Shown here piece by piece: positions 1 to 10,014 of a DNA stretch of 64,000 nt. The position numbers and the translations under genes are program-made. The stretch's first letter is position 1, and each line of letters begins with the position of its first letter. The notes beneath the pieces are model-generated. The model did no database searches and was not told the origin of the DNA. It saw only the letters and a program-made list of their open reading frames with translations. This stretch comes from Clostridium sp. CMCC3677 (GTDB lineage Bacteria > Bacillota > Clostridia > Clostridiales > Clostridiaceae). The DNA lies in contig NZ_JAMQHS010000008.1 in NCBI RefSeq assembly GCF_023845585.1, positions 1-64,000 on the forward strand, in the 5' to 3' direction.

Positions 1-54
1 ACTGTAAATCTGTTACGTTACGTTTCGATGGTTCGAATCCATCTTCCTCCACCA
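1..54 (+). tRNA. tRNA-Tyr (GTA), 3' part only
   Basis: The window opens inside the anticodon arm: ACTGTAAATCT carries anticodon GTA. A long variable arm follows, which marks a class II tRNA, then a T-loop with GGTTCGAATCC and an encoded CCA end at 52-54. GTA plus a long variable arm means tyrosine. The 5' half lies outside the window. Confidence 0.9.
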
Positions 55-56
55 AA

Positions 57-86
57 GAGAATAAACATAGTTTATTCTCTTTTTTA
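57..86 (+). terminator. Intrinsic terminator after tRNA-Tyr
   Basis: A perfect 10-bp stem (GAGAATAAAC with GTTTATTCTC) and a 3-nt loop, followed by a run of T. It begins three bases after the tRNA CCA end. Confidence 0.85.
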
Positions 87-226
87 TTATTTAATAGTCA
101 GAAGTTATTGTAAGTATAGTTTATGTACATATTTAATTTTAAAATAAGGTTATAAAGATATAGATTTTATAGAAAATAGGAAAAACTATTAATTAGATAG
201 TTTTATTAATTACTAAAAATTATAGG

Positions 227-255
227 TTGACTAAGTAAATACCATATGTTAAAAT
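227..255 (+). promoter_or_regulatory. Sigma-A promoter of the metK transcript
   Basis: TTGACT at 227-232 and TAAAAT at 250-255 are separated by 17 bp. This places the transcript start near 262, just ahead of the SAM riboswitch. Confidence 0.75.
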
Positions 256-280
256 ACGAATGAAAATTAAATTAAAGTTA

Positions 281-382
281 CTCTTATCGAGAGAGGTGGA
301 GGGAAAGGGCCCTATGAAACCCGGCAACCTGTGTATACAAGGTGCCAATTCCTGTAGATAAATTGTATCTACAAGATAAGAA
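281..382 (+). promoter_or_regulatory. SAM-I (S-box) riboswitch
   Basis: Conserved S-box core is visible: GAGAGGTGGAGGGAAAGGGCC, then ATGAAACCCGGCAACC and the AAGGTGCCAATTCCTG block. P1 pairs CTTATC (283-288) with GATAAG (375-380). TAAGAA at 377-382 can pair instead with TTCTTA at 405-410, which lies in the 5' arm of the following terminator. That is the expected OFF switch: bound S-adenosylmethionine stabilises P1 and frees the terminator. It controls metK, whose product makes the ligand. Confidence 0.95.
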
Positions 383-401
383 AAGGATTATTGAATTAGT
401 G

Positions 402-425
402 CTCTTCTTATAGAAGGGTTTTTTT
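402..425 (+). terminator. SAM-riboswitch terminator
   Basis: A 7-bp hairpin (CTCTTCT with AGAAGGG, two G-T pairs) followed by seven T. Its 5' arm overlaps the predicted antiterminator partner of the S-box P1 strand. From 426 to 679 the leader continues without a gene or clear structure. Confidence 0.85.
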
Positions 426-679
426 ATTCTTTAGAAATTTATATCGTCTGAAAATCTGTGGATAACTTATAAAATACTGTATTTTATAGGCATAATGAGT
501 ACATCCAAAGAATAAAAAAAGAGACTATAGTCACTTGTTAGATTTTTCTTACATGAATTATAGAAATAAGATGCGTAAAGAAGTGGACGATTCAAAGTCG
601 CTTAGCTATTTTTTATATCAAGATCAAATATAAGTTTAAGAATTTATTATAATAAAGAGCAGAATGAAGGGAGAAAACA

Positions 680-1855
680 ATGAGAAGATTATTTACATCA
701 GAATCAGTTACAGAAGGGCATCCAGATAAAATGTGCGATCAAATTTCAGATGCTATTTTAGATGCTATTTTAACTAAGGATCCAAATGCGAGAGTTGCAT
801 GTGAAACATGTACTACTACAGGACTAGTTATGGTAATGGGAGAAATATCAACTAATTGTTATGTTGATATTCCTAAAGTTGTTAGAGAAACAGTTAGAGA
901 AATTGGATATGATAGAGCAAAATATGGATTTGATTGTGACACTTGTTCAGTTATGACTACTATAGATGAACAATCAGCAGATATAGCAATGGGAGTTGAT
1001 GAAGCTCTTGAATCTAAAAAAGGTCAAAAAGATGAGGTAGAAGCAGTAGGTGCTGGAGATCAAGGTATGATGTTTGGTTTCGCTACTAATGAAACAGATG
1101 CATACATGCCACTACCAATTTATATGGCTCATAAATTATCTAGAAGACTTACAGAAGTAAGAAAAGATGGAACTTTAGATTATTTAAGACCAGATGGAAA
1201 AACACAAGTTACTGTTGAATATGAAAACAATAAGCCTAAGAGAATAGATACAATAGTTATATCTACTCAACATGGTGAAGAAGTATCATTAGAAACAATA
1301 GAAAAAGATATAAAAGAACATGTAATAAACTCAGTAGTTCCAGCTGAATTATTAGATTCAGAAACTAGATACTTTATAAATCCAACTGGAAGATTCGTTG
1401 TAGGGGGTCCTCAAGGGGATTCAGGATTAACAGGAAGAAAAATAATAGTTGATACATACGGTGGATATGGAAGACACGGTGGTGGAGCATTCTCAGGCAA
1501 GGATTCAACAAAGGTTGATAGATCAGCAGCTTATGCAGCAAGATGGGTGGCTAAGAACTTAGTTGCAGCAGGTATTGCAGATAAATTAGAAATACAATTA
1601 GCTTATGCTATAGGGGTTGCAAAACCAGTTTCTATTGAAATTGAAACTTTTGGAACAGGTAAAATGCCAGAGGATAAGATTGTTGAAATAGTAGAAAAAG
1701 TATTTGATTTAAGACCAGGTGCTATAATAAGAGATTTAGATTTAAGAAAGCCTATATTTAAGCAAACTGCTGCTTATGGACATTTTGGAAGAACTGATCT
1801 TGATTTACCATGGGAAAGATTAAATAAATTAGAAGAAATAAAAAAATATATTTAG
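680..1855 (+). CDS. metK: S-adenosylmethionine synthetase
   Basis: Makes S-adenosylmethionine from methionine and ATP in the cytoplasm. At 391 aa it has the usual full length. The N-terminal GHPDK motif (about residues 13-17), GAGDQG near residue 125 and the glycine-rich GGGAFSGKD loop near 268-276 are the family's ATP and phosphate-binding signatures. The ATG follows AAGGGAG with good spacing. It is a single-gene transcript behind a SAM-I riboswitch, so it is repressed when its own product is abundant, and it is closed by a strong terminator at 1887-1932. Confidence 0.97.
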   Translation: MRRLFTSESVTEGHPDKMCDQISDAILDAILTKDPNARVACETCTTTGLVMVMGEISTNCYVDIPKVVRETVREIGYDRAKYGFDCDTCSVMTTIDEQSADIAMGVDEALESKKGQKDEVEAVGAGDQGMMFGFATNETDAYMPLPIYMAHKLSRRLTEVRKDGTLDYLRPDGKTQVTVEYENNKPKRIDTIVISTQHGEEVSLETIEKDIKEHVINSVVPAELLDSETRYFINPTGRFVVGGPQGDSGLTGRKIIVDTYGGYGRHGGGAFSGKDSTKVDRSAAYAARWVAKNLVAAGIADKLEIQLAYAIGVAKPVSIEIETFGTGKMPEDKIVEIVEKVFDLRPGAIIRDLDLRKPIFKQTAAYGHFGRTDLDLPWERLNKLEEIKKYI

Positions 1856-1886
1856 AAATCTAATGAATTTTATATAATTTATAAAG

Positions 1887-1932
1887 ACTTATCTTACTTA
1901 TTAAGTGTATTAATAGTAAGATAAGTTTTTTT
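1887..1932 (+). terminator. Intrinsic terminator after metK
   Basis: A perfect 12-bp stem (ACTTATCTTACT with AGTAAGATAAGT) followed by seven T. Confidence 0.9.
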
Positions 1933-1970
1933 ATTCTTTAGGAATTTATATTATTAAAATATTTTAGCAA

Positions 1971-2001
1971 AGTGGTGATGTATTCATAAGTAAAGCTATA
2001 T
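1971..2001. repeat. Possible decayed fragment of the dispersed palindromic repeat
   Basis: The stretch GATGTATTCATAAGTAAAGCT resembles one end of the repeat family (GATATATGCATAAGCAAAGT at 19164-19183) with several mismatches. The match is short and AT-rich, so it is weak. The rest of 1933-2191 holds no gene that I can see. Confidence 0.25.
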
Positions 2002-2191
2002 CGAATTTTAAAAAGATTCTTATTAAAACAACATATTATTTTTAAAGATCATGTCGATAATATAAACAGTATGTATTTAAATTTTTATAAATTTATTATT
2101 CATAGTATAATATTATAAACATTATTTTTAATAAAGATTAGATTAATAGAGTTTATAAAATAAATTTATTTTGATGATTTGGAGAGATTAT

Positions 2192-4411
2192 ATGGAAGTC
2201 ATAGATGGCTTTGTTGAAAACATCGTATTTAAAAGTGAAGAAACTGGATATGTAGTTTGTAAAATAAGAACTGCTAAAAACTTAATAAGTGCAGTTGGGA
2301 CTATTCCATTTATAAAAGAGGGACAAAATGTAAAAATAAAAGGACATTGGACTGTGCACAAGCAGTTTGGACAGCAATTCCAAATAGCTGAATTTGAAGA
2401 GGTATTGCCAGATTCATTAGATGGAATAGAGAAATATTTAAGTGCAGGAATAATACATGGAATAGGTCCTGTTACAGCTAAAAAGATAATTGATAAGTTT
2501 GGTGAAGAAACTTTAGATATACTAGAAAATCATATAGAAAGATTAATGGAAATAGAAGGTATAGGAAAAAAGAAGTTCATGATAATATATGAATCTTATA
2601 TGGAACAGAATGGATTAAAGGAAGTTATACTACATTTCCATAAGTATGGGTTAAGTAATAATCAATGTATGAAAATATATAAAAAATTTGGACCATCATC
2701 TAACCAAATAGTTTCAGAAAATCCTTATATATTATCTGAAGAGATAGTTGGAATTGGATTTAAAACGGCAGATAGAATTGCTATGAATCTTGGTATAAGT
2801 GATAATTCAGAGTTTAGAATAAAAAGTGGTATAAAGCATGCTTTAAATCAGTTTTGTTTATTAGGGAATACATATATGCCAAAAGAAAAATTAATAGAAG
2901 ATTGTGAAAAACTTTTATCCATTGAAAGAATATTAATAGAGGAGAATGTATACTCAATAGCTGCTTCCAAAAATATAATATTAGAAAAATTGGGAGAAGA
3001 AGAAGCTGTATATTTGCTCCCTTACTATTATTGTGAGTTAGGAGTTACGAATAAAATAATTACTTTAGGTATGCAAACAATACAAACTATTAATTCGGAC
3101 TTGGATTTTGAAATAAATGTATTAGAAAAGGAATATAATATAAAGTTTGCTACATCTCAAAGAGAAGCTATACTTGGAGCTTTTAATAATGGGATTGAAA
3201 TAATAACAGGTGGTCCTGGTACAGGAAAAACCACTATAATTAAATGTATAATTGATATATATGAAAAAAACGGCATGGATGTAATATTAGGTGCACCAAC
3301 TGGAAGAGCTGCAAAAAGAATGACAGAATCAACAGGTCGTGAAGCAAAGACTATACACAGATTATTAGAAATAGGTGTATCAGAAGATGATTCTGTTTTT
3401 GGAAAAAGTGAATCATCTCCATTAGATACTGATGTCATAATTATAGATGAAGCTTCCATGATAGACATAATGCTTATGCATAATTTATTAAAAGCTGTTA
3501 ATTTAGGTACTAGATTAATAATTGTTGGTGATGTTGATCAATTACCATCAGTGGGAGCTGGGAATGTATTAAAAGATTTAATAGAAAGTGAATATATTAA
3601 AGTTGTAAGGCTAAATGAAATATTTAGGCAAGAAACTGAAAGTTTAATAACAACTAATGCTCATAGAATAAATCAAGGTGAGGCACCTATATTAAATCAA
3701 AAGAATAAAGATTTTTTCTTTATTGGTGAAGAAAACTTAAACAAAACAGTTAATGTTATCATAGATTTAATAAATAGGAGACTTCCAAGTTTTAATAAGC
3801 AATGGGATAAGTTTAGAGATATGCAAGTTTTAAGTCCTATGAGAAAGGGAGTACTTGGAGTAAATAATTTAAATATAAATCTTCAAAAGGTATTTAATCC
3901 ACCATCAAAAGACAAGAAAGAAAAGAAGATAAAAGAAATTATTTTTAGAGAAGGTGATAAAGTAATGCAAACTAAAAATAATTATTCTTTAAAATGGACT
4001 AGAATTAAAGGTGAGGGAGAATATGAAGGTGTTGGAGTATTTAATGGGGATTTAGGTTTTATACAAAGTATAGATGAAGAAAATAAAAGCTTTACTATAA
4101 CATTCGATGATGAACGAAAAGTTATATATGACTTTATGTATTTAGATGAATTAGACCTAGCATATGCTACTACAATACATAAAAGTCAAGGTAGTGAATT
4201 TAAAGTTGTAATAATTCCCGTATTTATGGGAAGTCCTTTTTTGATGAATAGAAATCTTTTATATACGGGTATAACTAGAGCAAAAGAACTTGTTGTAGTT
4301 GTAGGTGTGAAAAGAGCTTTAATTTACATGGTTGGAAATACGAATATCATGGAGCGGTATTCTGGATTAAAATATAGAATTAAAGATATACTGACTAATG
4401 CAATAGAGTAG
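2192..4411 (+). CDS. recD2: RecD2-type ATP-dependent DNA helicase
   Basis: A 5'-3' SF1B helicase of the RecBC-independent RecD2 type, involved in DNA repair and replication-fork maintenance. An N-terminal OB-like segment and helix-hairpin-helix repeats (GIGPVTAKKI near residue 93, EGIGKKK near 125) precede the helicase core. Walker A GGPGTGKTT lies near residue 340, IIIDEASM near 417, and the C-terminal motif TTIHKSQGSEF is present. An upstream TTG at 2171 is in frame, but GGAGAG at 2181-2186 sits five bases before the ATG at 2192, so that ATG is chosen (739 aa). No recB or recC is nearby, consistent with the RecD2 type. Confidence 0.93.
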   Translation: MEVIDGFVENIVFKSEETGYVVCKIRTAKNLISAVGTIPFIKEGQNVKIKGHWTVHKQFGQQFQIAEFEEVLPDSLDGIEKYLSAGIIHGIGPVTAKKIIDKFGEETLDILENHIERLMEIEGIGKKKFMIIYESYMEQNGLKEVILHFHKYGLSNNQCMKIYKKFGPSSNQIVSENPYILSEEIVGIGFKTADRIAMNLGISDNSEFRIKSGIKHALNQFCLLGNTYMPKEKLIEDCEKLLSIERILIEENVYSIAASKNIILEKLGEEEAVYLLPYYYCELGVTNKIITLGMQTIQTINSDLDFEINVLEKEYNIKFATSQREAILGAFNNGIEIITGGPGTGKTTIIKCIIDIYEKNGMDVILGAPTGRAAKRMTESTGREAKTIHRLLEIGVSEDDSVFGKSESSPLDTDVIIIDEASMIDIMLMHNLLKAVNLGTRLIIVGDVDQLPSVGAGNVLKDLIESEYIKVVRLNEIFRQETESLITTNAHRINQGEAPILNQKNKDFFFIGEENLNKTVNVIIDLINRRLPSFNKQWDKFRDMQVLSPMRKGVLGVNNLNINLQKVFNPPSKDKKEKKIKEIIFREGDKVMQTKNNYSLKWTRIKGEGEYEGVGVFNGDLGFIQSIDEENKSFTITFDDERKVIYDFMYLDELDLAYATTIHKSQGSEFKVVIIPVFMGSPFLMNRNLLYTGITRAKELVVVVGVKRALIYMVGNTNIMERYSGLKYRIKDILTNAIE

Positions 4412-4445
4412 CATAATATTATAATTTATAAAAGGAGATTTTTAG

Positions 4446-5459
4446 ATGGGCAAATATAATCAGCTTGATTATGAAGAATTGAATTATGCAATAGATAAAA
4501 TAGCTCATTGGTATAAAAAGAACATAAAATTTTTAAATATAATTACAGTGCCTTTTAATACATCATATATATTTTCAGATATAATAAATGAAATTTCGAT
4601 GCAAGGCGGAAAGATACTGTATATTTGGGGAAATAATAGAGAAAATAGAGAATTATTAACTCTATTAAGAGAAGTTAACTTAGAGATAACTTATTCGTAT
4701 ATTGAATGTGGTAAAGGAATTACTAATTTAACATTTGTAAATGAAAGAAATTTAGGTCTTATTAGAGGAAAATACGATTTAATTATATTTGATGATATAG
4801 GATATTTTTCAAATATTGATAATTTAAATCTAAGAAATAAAATGGATATTTGTTCTATTTTAAGTAACAAAATAATATTTTATGGAATAGAGAAAATAAG
4901 TTTAAATGGAGAATTTATTGAATTATCACCATATAATTATGAAAAACCATTTGTTGAACCTAGAATTTTAACAACAAGAATAAACTTAAACACAGATATA
5001 CCGTATAATTTATATGAATATCTTAAATGGTTTGTAAATATGAGAAAGAAAGTTGCTATTTATACTCCAGATAAGGAAAGATTAAATTCGGTTTATGAAT
5101 ATTTTGAAACACAATTAATAATGAAAGGTGTAAAAGTTATAAAGGTATCTGAAGAAGAGGAATTTAAAAGATGTGGTAGAGTATTAAAATATAAAGATAA
5201 GGCAATATTTATAATAACTGATAAAGTTAAGGAGTTGAGTGAATATTGTCTTGTTAATGATGCGGTTATCTTATTTGCAGATGATATTAGGTACACGTAC
5301 AAGAAACTCATGTATTTATGTGGAAAAATAGGACAAATAAATAAGGAGTTACCTGAAGTGTTATTAGTATCTAATAGTGTTTCAGAAGATATTGATAAAG
5401 CAAAAGAATTATCAAGAGAATTTAACAGAAAAATATGGGAAAAAAGATCAAAAAAATAA
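4446..5459 (+). CDS. Degenerate ComFA-like helicase-fold protein
   Basis: A 337-aa protein overlapping comFC by 25 bp, the position that comFA occupies in other Firmicutes. The layout follows an SF2 helicase, but the motifs are eroded. Where Walker A should be there is VPFNTSYIFSDII with no GKT. A Walker B-like LIIFDDIG remains near residue 115. The C-terminal half follows the ComFA pattern (ILFADD, then YLCGKIGQINK in place of an arginine-rich Q-GR-GR motif, then KAKELSREFNRK). I infer a ComFA homologue that can no longer hydrolyse ATP and may have a structural role with ComFC. The fold assignment rests on context and pattern, so the family is moderately certain. Confidence 0.6.
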   Translation: MGKYNQLDYEELNYAIDKIAHWYKKNIKFLNIITVPFNTSYIFSDIINEISMQGGKILYIWGNNRENRELLTLLREVNLEITYSYIECGKGITNLTFVNERNLGLIRGKYDLIIFDDIGYFSNIDNLNLRNKMDICSILSNKIIFYGIEKISLNGEFIELSPYNYEKPFVEPRILTTRINLNTDIPYNLYEYLKWFVNMRKKVAIYTPDKERLNSVYEYFETQLIMKGVKVIKVSEEEEFKRCGRVLKYKDKAIFIITDKVKELSEYCLVNDAVILFADDIRYTYKKLMYLCGKIGQINKELPEVLLVSNSVSEDIDKAKELSREFNRKIWEKRSKK

Positions 5460-6088
5460 TAAAAATTATATATGAAAGTGTAGTTTCAATAATATATCCA
5501 ATTGAAAATTATTGTATATTATGTAATAGAAATGACTATACTGGAATATGTGATATTTGTAAGTCTAAAATTACATGTATTAAAAACAATGATAATGAGA
5601 TAATAAGTTATGGGTATTATGGTGGAGTAATAAAAGAGCTTATACTTAAATTTAAGTATAAGAATAATTTTACAGCAGGGGATATCCTATCTGAATTTTT
5701 AGAAAAATATATTATCGATAATATAAATTATAAAGAATATATAATAACATATATACCTATGACTACTAAATCTCAAAAAAAGCGAGGTTTTAATCAATGT
5801 GAATATATTGCTAAAAAAATCGCTAGTTCGTTAAATATGGAATGTAAAAAAATATTAATTAAAGTAAAAGACACAAAAGAACAAAAAATGTTAAATAAAA
5901 ATGAAAGAAAAGAAAATATTAGTGGTTCTTTTGATATAATAAAGAAAATTGATTTAAATGATAAAAAAATAATACTTATTGATGACGTTACAACTACTGG
6001 TTTTACAATAAGAGAAGGATATAAAGTATTAAAAAAATATGGAGCAAAAGAAATAAAACTATTGACCTTAGCGAAAAGTCATATATAA
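5435..6088 (+). CDS. comFC: ComFC-like phosphoribosyltransferase-fold competence protein
   Basis: A 217-aa protein of the ComF/GntX family, tied to DNA uptake during natural transformation. Near the N-terminus are two CxxC pairs (CILC, CDIC) that form the usual zinc site. Near the C-terminus is the PRPP-binding loop, IILIDDVTTTG. The middle carries the family motif KSQKKRGFNQCE. It starts inside the ComFA-like gene, implying translational coupling. Its last bases contain the promoter of the downstream raiA RNA. Whether this strain is naturally competent cannot be told from here. Confidence 0.88.
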   Translation: MGKKIKKIIKIIYESVVSIIYPIENYCILCNRNDYTGICDICKSKITCIKNNDNEIISYGYYGGVIKELILKFKYKNNFTAGDILSEFLEKYIIDNINYKEYIITYIPMTTKSQKKRGFNQCEYIAKKIASSLNMECKKILIKVKDTKEQKMLNKNERKENISGSFDIIKKIDLNDKKIILIDDVTTTGFTIREGYKVLKKYGAKEIKLLTLAKSHI

Positions 6089-6089
6089 T
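6062..6089 (+). promoter_or_regulatory. Sigma-A promoter of the raiA RNA
   Basis: TTGACC at 6062-6067 and TATAAT at 6084-6089, 16 bp apart, lie in the last codons of comFC. The predicted start, near 6096, coincides with the first base of the RNA's closing stem. Confidence 0.75.
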
Positions 6090-6095
6090 ATTAAT

Positions 6096-6306
6096 GTAAA
6101 GCTAGGTTTGTGGTTGAAAGTCGATGCTAGTCGCAGGCAAAACGATCCACTTAAGTTAGACAAAATGTCTAATGAGCATGGTGCGGTATAGAAGTGAGTC
6201 CTGCCATTCATGAAGAGTGAGAGGGTTAGTAGTGAGGAATTAACTTTTAGTAGCAAAAGCTCCAGCAGGCGAGTGTGGGGGCAAAAACCAGGTCAACTAG
6301 CTTTAC
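6096..6306 (+). ncRNA. raiA-motif structured RNA
   Basis: About 211 nt of much higher GC than its surroundings, immediately upstream of the raiA/hpf-type gene, the position for which the raiA motif was named in Firmicutes and Actinobacteria. A perfect 10-bp closing stem pairs GTAAAGCTAG (6096-6105) with CTAGCTTTAC (6297-6306). Seven T follow at 6307-6313, so the closing stem can double as the terminator. It has its own promoter, and hpf has a separate one. It therefore looks like a free-standing RNA rather than a cis leader. From memory, disrupting this RNA in Clostridium affects sporulation and aggregation. Confidence 0.85.
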
Positions 6307-6392
6307 TTTTTTTATATGTTCATAAGTAATATTTTGTAATAAAAAGAATAAAATAGAAACTAAGAATTTTCTGTAAATTCTGAATATTACTC

Positions 6393-6421
6393 TTGTTAAC
6401 TAGGAAAAAAAGTAGTAAAAT
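6393..6421 (+). promoter_or_regulatory. Putative hpf promoter
   Basis: TTGTTA at 6393-6398 and TAAAAT at 6416-6421 with a 17-bp spacer, downstream of the raiA RNA terminator and 62 bp before the hpf start codon. Confidence 0.55.
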
Positions 6422-6483
6422 ATAGTTAATAAATAAAATAAATTTTGTCTAAAAGGTTTTATACAGAGAGGGGCTGGATTTTT

Positions 6484-7017
6484 ATGAAAGTAATAGTTAT
6501 AGCAAAAAATATTGAGTTAACTAATGCATTGAGAGAAATGGTTGAAAAGAAAATTTCAAAGTTAGGAAAATATTTTAATTCTGATATAGAAGCCAAGGCT
6601 ACTTTAAGCGTACAAAGAAATAGGCAAATAGTAGAAGTCATGATACCTTTTAATGGAGTCGTATTAAGAGGAGAAGAAGCTAATGAAGACATGTATAGAG
6701 CTATAGATTTAGTTGAGGAAAAGCTAGAAAGACAAATTAGAAAACAAAAAACTAAATTATCTAGAAAAAAGAATGGATCATTAAAGTTTGGAGAAATAGT
6801 AGATTTGTCTCCAGTTGCAGCTGATGAAGAAGAAGCCAAGCTAGTTAAAAGAAAGAGATTTGGTGTTAAACCTATGGATGTAGATGAAGCAATACTTCAA
6901 ATGGAATTAGTAGGACATAATTTCTTTGTTTATCAAGATGTAGAAAGTAATAAAATAAATGTAATATATAAAAGAAAAGATGGCGATTATGGATTGTTAG
7001 ATCCAGAATATAGATAA
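6484..7017 (+). CDS. hpf: Ribosome hibernation promoting factor, long form
   Basis: Binds the decoding region of idle 30S subunits and, in the long form, drives 100S ribosome dimers. The protein is 177 aa: an N-terminal S30AE domain (MKVIVIAKNIELTNALREMV through the basic helix RQIRKQKTKLSRKK) and the C-terminal dimerisation domain of long HPF (KPMDVDEAILQMELVGHNFFVYQD). An in-frame TTG exists at 6445, but GAGAGGGG at 6466-6473 places the start at the ATG at 6484. Its neighbour, the raiA RNA, is a classic association. A terminator follows at 7032. Confidence 0.95.
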   Translation: MKVIVIAKNIELTNALREMVEKKISKLGKYFNSDIEAKATLSVQRNRQIVEVMIPFNGVVLRGEEANEDMYRAIDLVEEKLERQIRKQKTKLSRKKNGSLKFGEIVDLSPVAADEEEAKLVKRKRFGVKPMDVDEAILQMELVGHNFFVYQDVESNKINVIYKRKDGDYGLLDPEYR

Positions 7018-7031
7018 AACAAAAATTTGGA

Positions 7032-7062
7032 AATCCTCTAGTAATATGCTAGAGGATTTTTA
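7032..7062 (+). terminator. Intrinsic terminator after hpf
   Basis: A 10-bp stem (AATCCTCTAG with CTAGAGGATT) with a 7-nt loop, ending in a T run. Confidence 0.88.
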
Positions 7063-7192
7063 TTTTATGGTAAATTAAATGAAAAAAGCTAGATAAAATC
7101 TAGGTTTAAGGTAACTTTAATAAAAAACGTATATATAATCCACATTATTCTTATGCTGGAAATTGATATTAAACAAAAAATTGTAAATTTTA

Positions 7193-7222
7193 TTGAAAAT
7201 AATTGATAGAGAATGTTATAAT
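7193..7222 (+). promoter_or_regulatory. Sigma-A promoter of secA
   Basis: TTGAAA at 7193-7198 and TATAAT at 7217-7222 with an 18-bp spacer, 72 bp upstream of the secA ATG. Confidence 0.65.
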
Positions 7223-7294
7223 GATAGAATGTACGATTTGCAAGAAAGTAAATTACTTTTATTGACAAAATATGTAGTTTGAAAGGATGACATT

Positions 7295-9805
7295 ATGGGA
7301 TTATTAAGTGCCGTATTTGGAACATATAGTGAAAGAGAAGTAAAGAGAATTAGACCTATTGTCAGCAAAATAAATGAATTAGACGAAGCTATGCAAAAAC
7401 TTTCAGATGATGAATTAAAAGCAAAGACTGTAGAGTTTAAAGAAAGACTTAACAATGGTGAAGCAATAGATGATATTTTACCAGAAGCATTTGCAGTAGT
7501 TAGAGAAGCGTCTAAAAGAGTATTAAATATGAAACATTATGATGAGCAACTTATTGGAGGAGTTGTTTTACATCAAGGTAGAATAGCTGAAATGAAGACC
7601 GGAGAAGGTAAAACATTAGTAGCAACTTTACCAGCATATTTAAACGGATTAACAGGCAAGGGTGTTCATATAATAACAGTTAATGATTATCTTGCAAAAA
7701 GAGATGCTGAACAAATGGGAGAATTATATGGCTTTTTGGGATTGACAACGGGTGTTATTGTTCATGAATTAACTAATGAACAAAGAAGAGAAGCATATAA
7801 CTCAGATATAACTTATGGAACAAATAATGAATTTGGTTTTGATTATTTAAGAGATAATATGGTTATATACAAAGAAGAAAGAGTTCAAAGAAAATTGAAC
7901 TTTACTATAGTAGATGAAGTTGACTCAATATTAATTGATGAAGCTAGAACTCCACTTATAATTTCTGGTCAAGGAGAAAAATCTACAGAATTTTACAAAG
8001 TAGCAGATTATTTTGTTAAAACATTAGTAAAAGAAAAAGATTATACAATAGATGAAAAAGCTAATGCAGTAATGTTAACTGATGAAGGATTCCATAAAGC
8101 AGAACAAACTTTTAAAGTAGAAAATTATGCAGATGCTGAAAATGTAGAATTACAACATTATGTTACTCAAGCATTGAAAGCTAACTATGCAATGAGAAGA
8201 GATAAAGATTACATGGTTAAAGATGGAGAAGTAATAATTGTTGATGAATTTACAGGAAGACTTATGGAAGGAAGACGATATTCGGATGGTCTTCACCAAG
8301 CAATAGAAGCTAAAGAAAATGTTAAGATTGCAAGAGAATCTAAGACATTAGCGACTATTACGTTCCAAAATTACTTCAGAATGTATGAAAAATTATCAGG
8401 AATGACAGGTACAGCATTAACAGAAGAAAATGAATTTAGAGAAATTTATGGATTAGATGTTATTGTTGTTCCAACTCATAAACCAGTTGTTAGAATAGAT
8501 AATCCGGATTTAGTATTTAAAAGTGAAAAAGGAAAGATCATGGCTGTTGTTGATGAGATAGCAAAGGCGCATGAAGTAGGTCAACCAGTACTAGTTGGTA
8601 CTGTAAGTATTGAAAAATCAGAATTGATTTCAAGTATGCTTAAGAAAAAAGGCGTTCCACATCAAGTTTTAAATGCAAAATTCCATGAACAAGAAGCAGA
8701 AATAATAACTCATGCTGGAGAAAAAGGTATGGTTACTATAGCTACTAATATGGCTGGTAGAGGTACTGATATTAAGCTTGGAGATGGTGTTCTTGAAATT
8801 GGTGGACTTAAGATAATAGGTACTGAAAGACATGAATCAAGAAGAATAGATAACCAATTAAGAGGACGTTCTGGTAGACAAGGAGATAACGGTGAATCAA
8901 CATTCTTTATTTCATTAGAAGATGATTTAATGAGAATTTTTGGATCAGAAAAAATTCAAGGTGTTGTTGAAAAACTTGGTCTTCAAGAAGATGAAGCAAT
9001 AGAAAGTAAACTTGTTTCTAAGTCTATAGAAAATGCTCAAAAGAAAGTTGAAGGTAATAACTTTGATATAAGAAAAACATTATTAGGATATGATGATGTT
9101 ATGAATAAACAAAGAGAAGTTATCTACAAACAAAGAGCAGAAGTTCTTGAGGGTGAAGATGTAAAAGAAGAAATATTACATATGTTAAGAGATGTAATAT
9201 CAGATGCAGTTGATGCTCATATTAAAGAAGATGCTGAAGATTATAGAGAAAGCTTCTTATTCTTAATATCATACTTAAATGACATATGTATACCAACAAA
9301 TGAAGTGAATTTACCTGCACTTGCAGATATGTCAAAGGAAGAAATAGTAGATCATTTATATGATGTTGCAGTTAAAAGCTACGAAGATAAAGAAGAAGAA
9401 TTTACATCAGAAAGATTAAGAGAAATAGAAAGAGTTGTTCTTTTAAGATCTGTTGATACAAAATGGATGGATCATATTAATAATATGGATAACTTAAAAC
9501 AAGGTATTGGACTTAGAGCATTCAAACAAGTAGATCCTGTTCAAGCGTATCAAATGGAAGGTAGCGCTATGTTTGAAGAAATGATAGATTCTATTAAGAA
9601 GGAAACTGTAAAGATGTTATTCCATGTTAAAGTGGAAAGAGCACCTGAAAGAGTAAGAGTTGCACAAGAAACAGATGCTGTGCATGGAGATAAACCATCA
9701 GCTCCAGTAGGACCAGTTAGAAATCTTAATAAATTTGGAAGAAATGATGTATGTCCATGCGGAAGTGGAAAGAAATTTAAAAATTGTTGTGGTAGAGAAG
9801 CTTAA
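7295..9805 (+). CDS. secA: Preprotein translocase ATPase SecA
   Basis: The motor that pushes unfolded preproteins through SecYEG. It is 836 aa, a standard length. Walker A is MKTGEGKT near residue 102 and the DEAD-type Walker B is [12 protein letters not shown] near 206. The helicase C-lobe carries [14 protein letters not shown] and the arginine-rich [11 protein letters not shown]. The C-terminal zinc site, [13 protein letters not shown], is intact, so SecB-like or lipid contacts are possible. The ATG follows AAAGGATG. It is a single-gene transcript with its own promoter and a terminator at 9845. Confidence 0.98.
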   Translation: MGLLSAVFGTYSEREVKRIRPIVSKINELDEAMQKLSDDELKAKTVEFKERLNNGEAIDDILPEAFAVVREASKRVLNMKHYDEQLIGGVVLHQGRIAEMKTGEGKTLVATLPAYLNGLTGKGVHIITVNDYLAKRDAEQMGELYGFLGLTTGVIVHELTNEQRREAYNSDITYGTNNEFGFDYLRDNMVIYKEERVQRKLNFTIVDEVDSILIDEARTPLIISGQGEKSTEFYKVADYFVKTLVKEKDYTIDEKANAVMLTDEGFHKAEQTFKVENYADAENVELQHYVTQALKANYAMRRDKDYMVKDGEVIIVDEFTGRLMEGRRYSDGLHQAIEAKENVKIARESKTLATITFQNYFRMYEKLSGMTGTALTEENEFREIYGLDVIVVPTHKPVVRIDNPDLVFKSEKGKIMAVVDEIAKAHEVGQPVLVGTVSIEKSELISSMLKKKGVPHQVLNAKFHEQEAEIITHAGEKGMVTIATNMAGRGTDIKLGDGVLEIGGLKIIGTERHESRRIDNQLRGRSGRQGDNGESTFFISLEDDLMRIFGSEKIQGVVEKLGLQEDEAIESKLVSKSIENAQKKVEGNNFDIRKTLLGYDDVMNKQREVIYKQRAEVLEGEDVKEEILHMLRDVISDAVDAHIKEDAEDYRESFLFLISYLNDICIPTNEVNLPALADMSKEEIVDHLYDVAVKSYEDKEEEFTSERLREIERVVLLRSVDTKWMDHINNMDNLKQGIGLRAFKQVDPVQAYQMEGSAMFEEMIDSIKKETVKMLFHVKVERAPERVRVAQETDAVHGDKPSAPVGPVRNLNKFGRNDVCPCGSGKKFKNCCGREA

Positions 9806-9844
9806 AAATAAATATTAAAATATTTATAAAGATAGTATAATAAA

Positions 9845-9899
9845 TTCCGTAGAAGTTTCATAGTAAAATAATATTATGAAATTTGCTACGGAGTTTTTT
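9845..9899 (+). terminator. Intrinsic terminator after secA
   Basis: A long two-part hairpin: the outer stem TTCCGTAG/CTACGGAG closes an inner TTTCATA/TATGAAA stem, followed by six T. Confidence 0.85.
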
Positions 9900-10014
9900 A
9901 AATAACAATATTATTTTTATCAACTGTTAACACATAAAACCTGTGGATAAGTAAATGTAATTGTTTATAAGTAATATGGTGTTATTAAAAATAAAAAATG
10001 AAGAGGTGAATATA

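Noticed and set aside
6068-6256. A short minus-strand frame across the raiA RNA
   Set aside because: The region is a structured RNA with promoter and terminator on the plus strand. The frame has no ribosome site or recognisable product.
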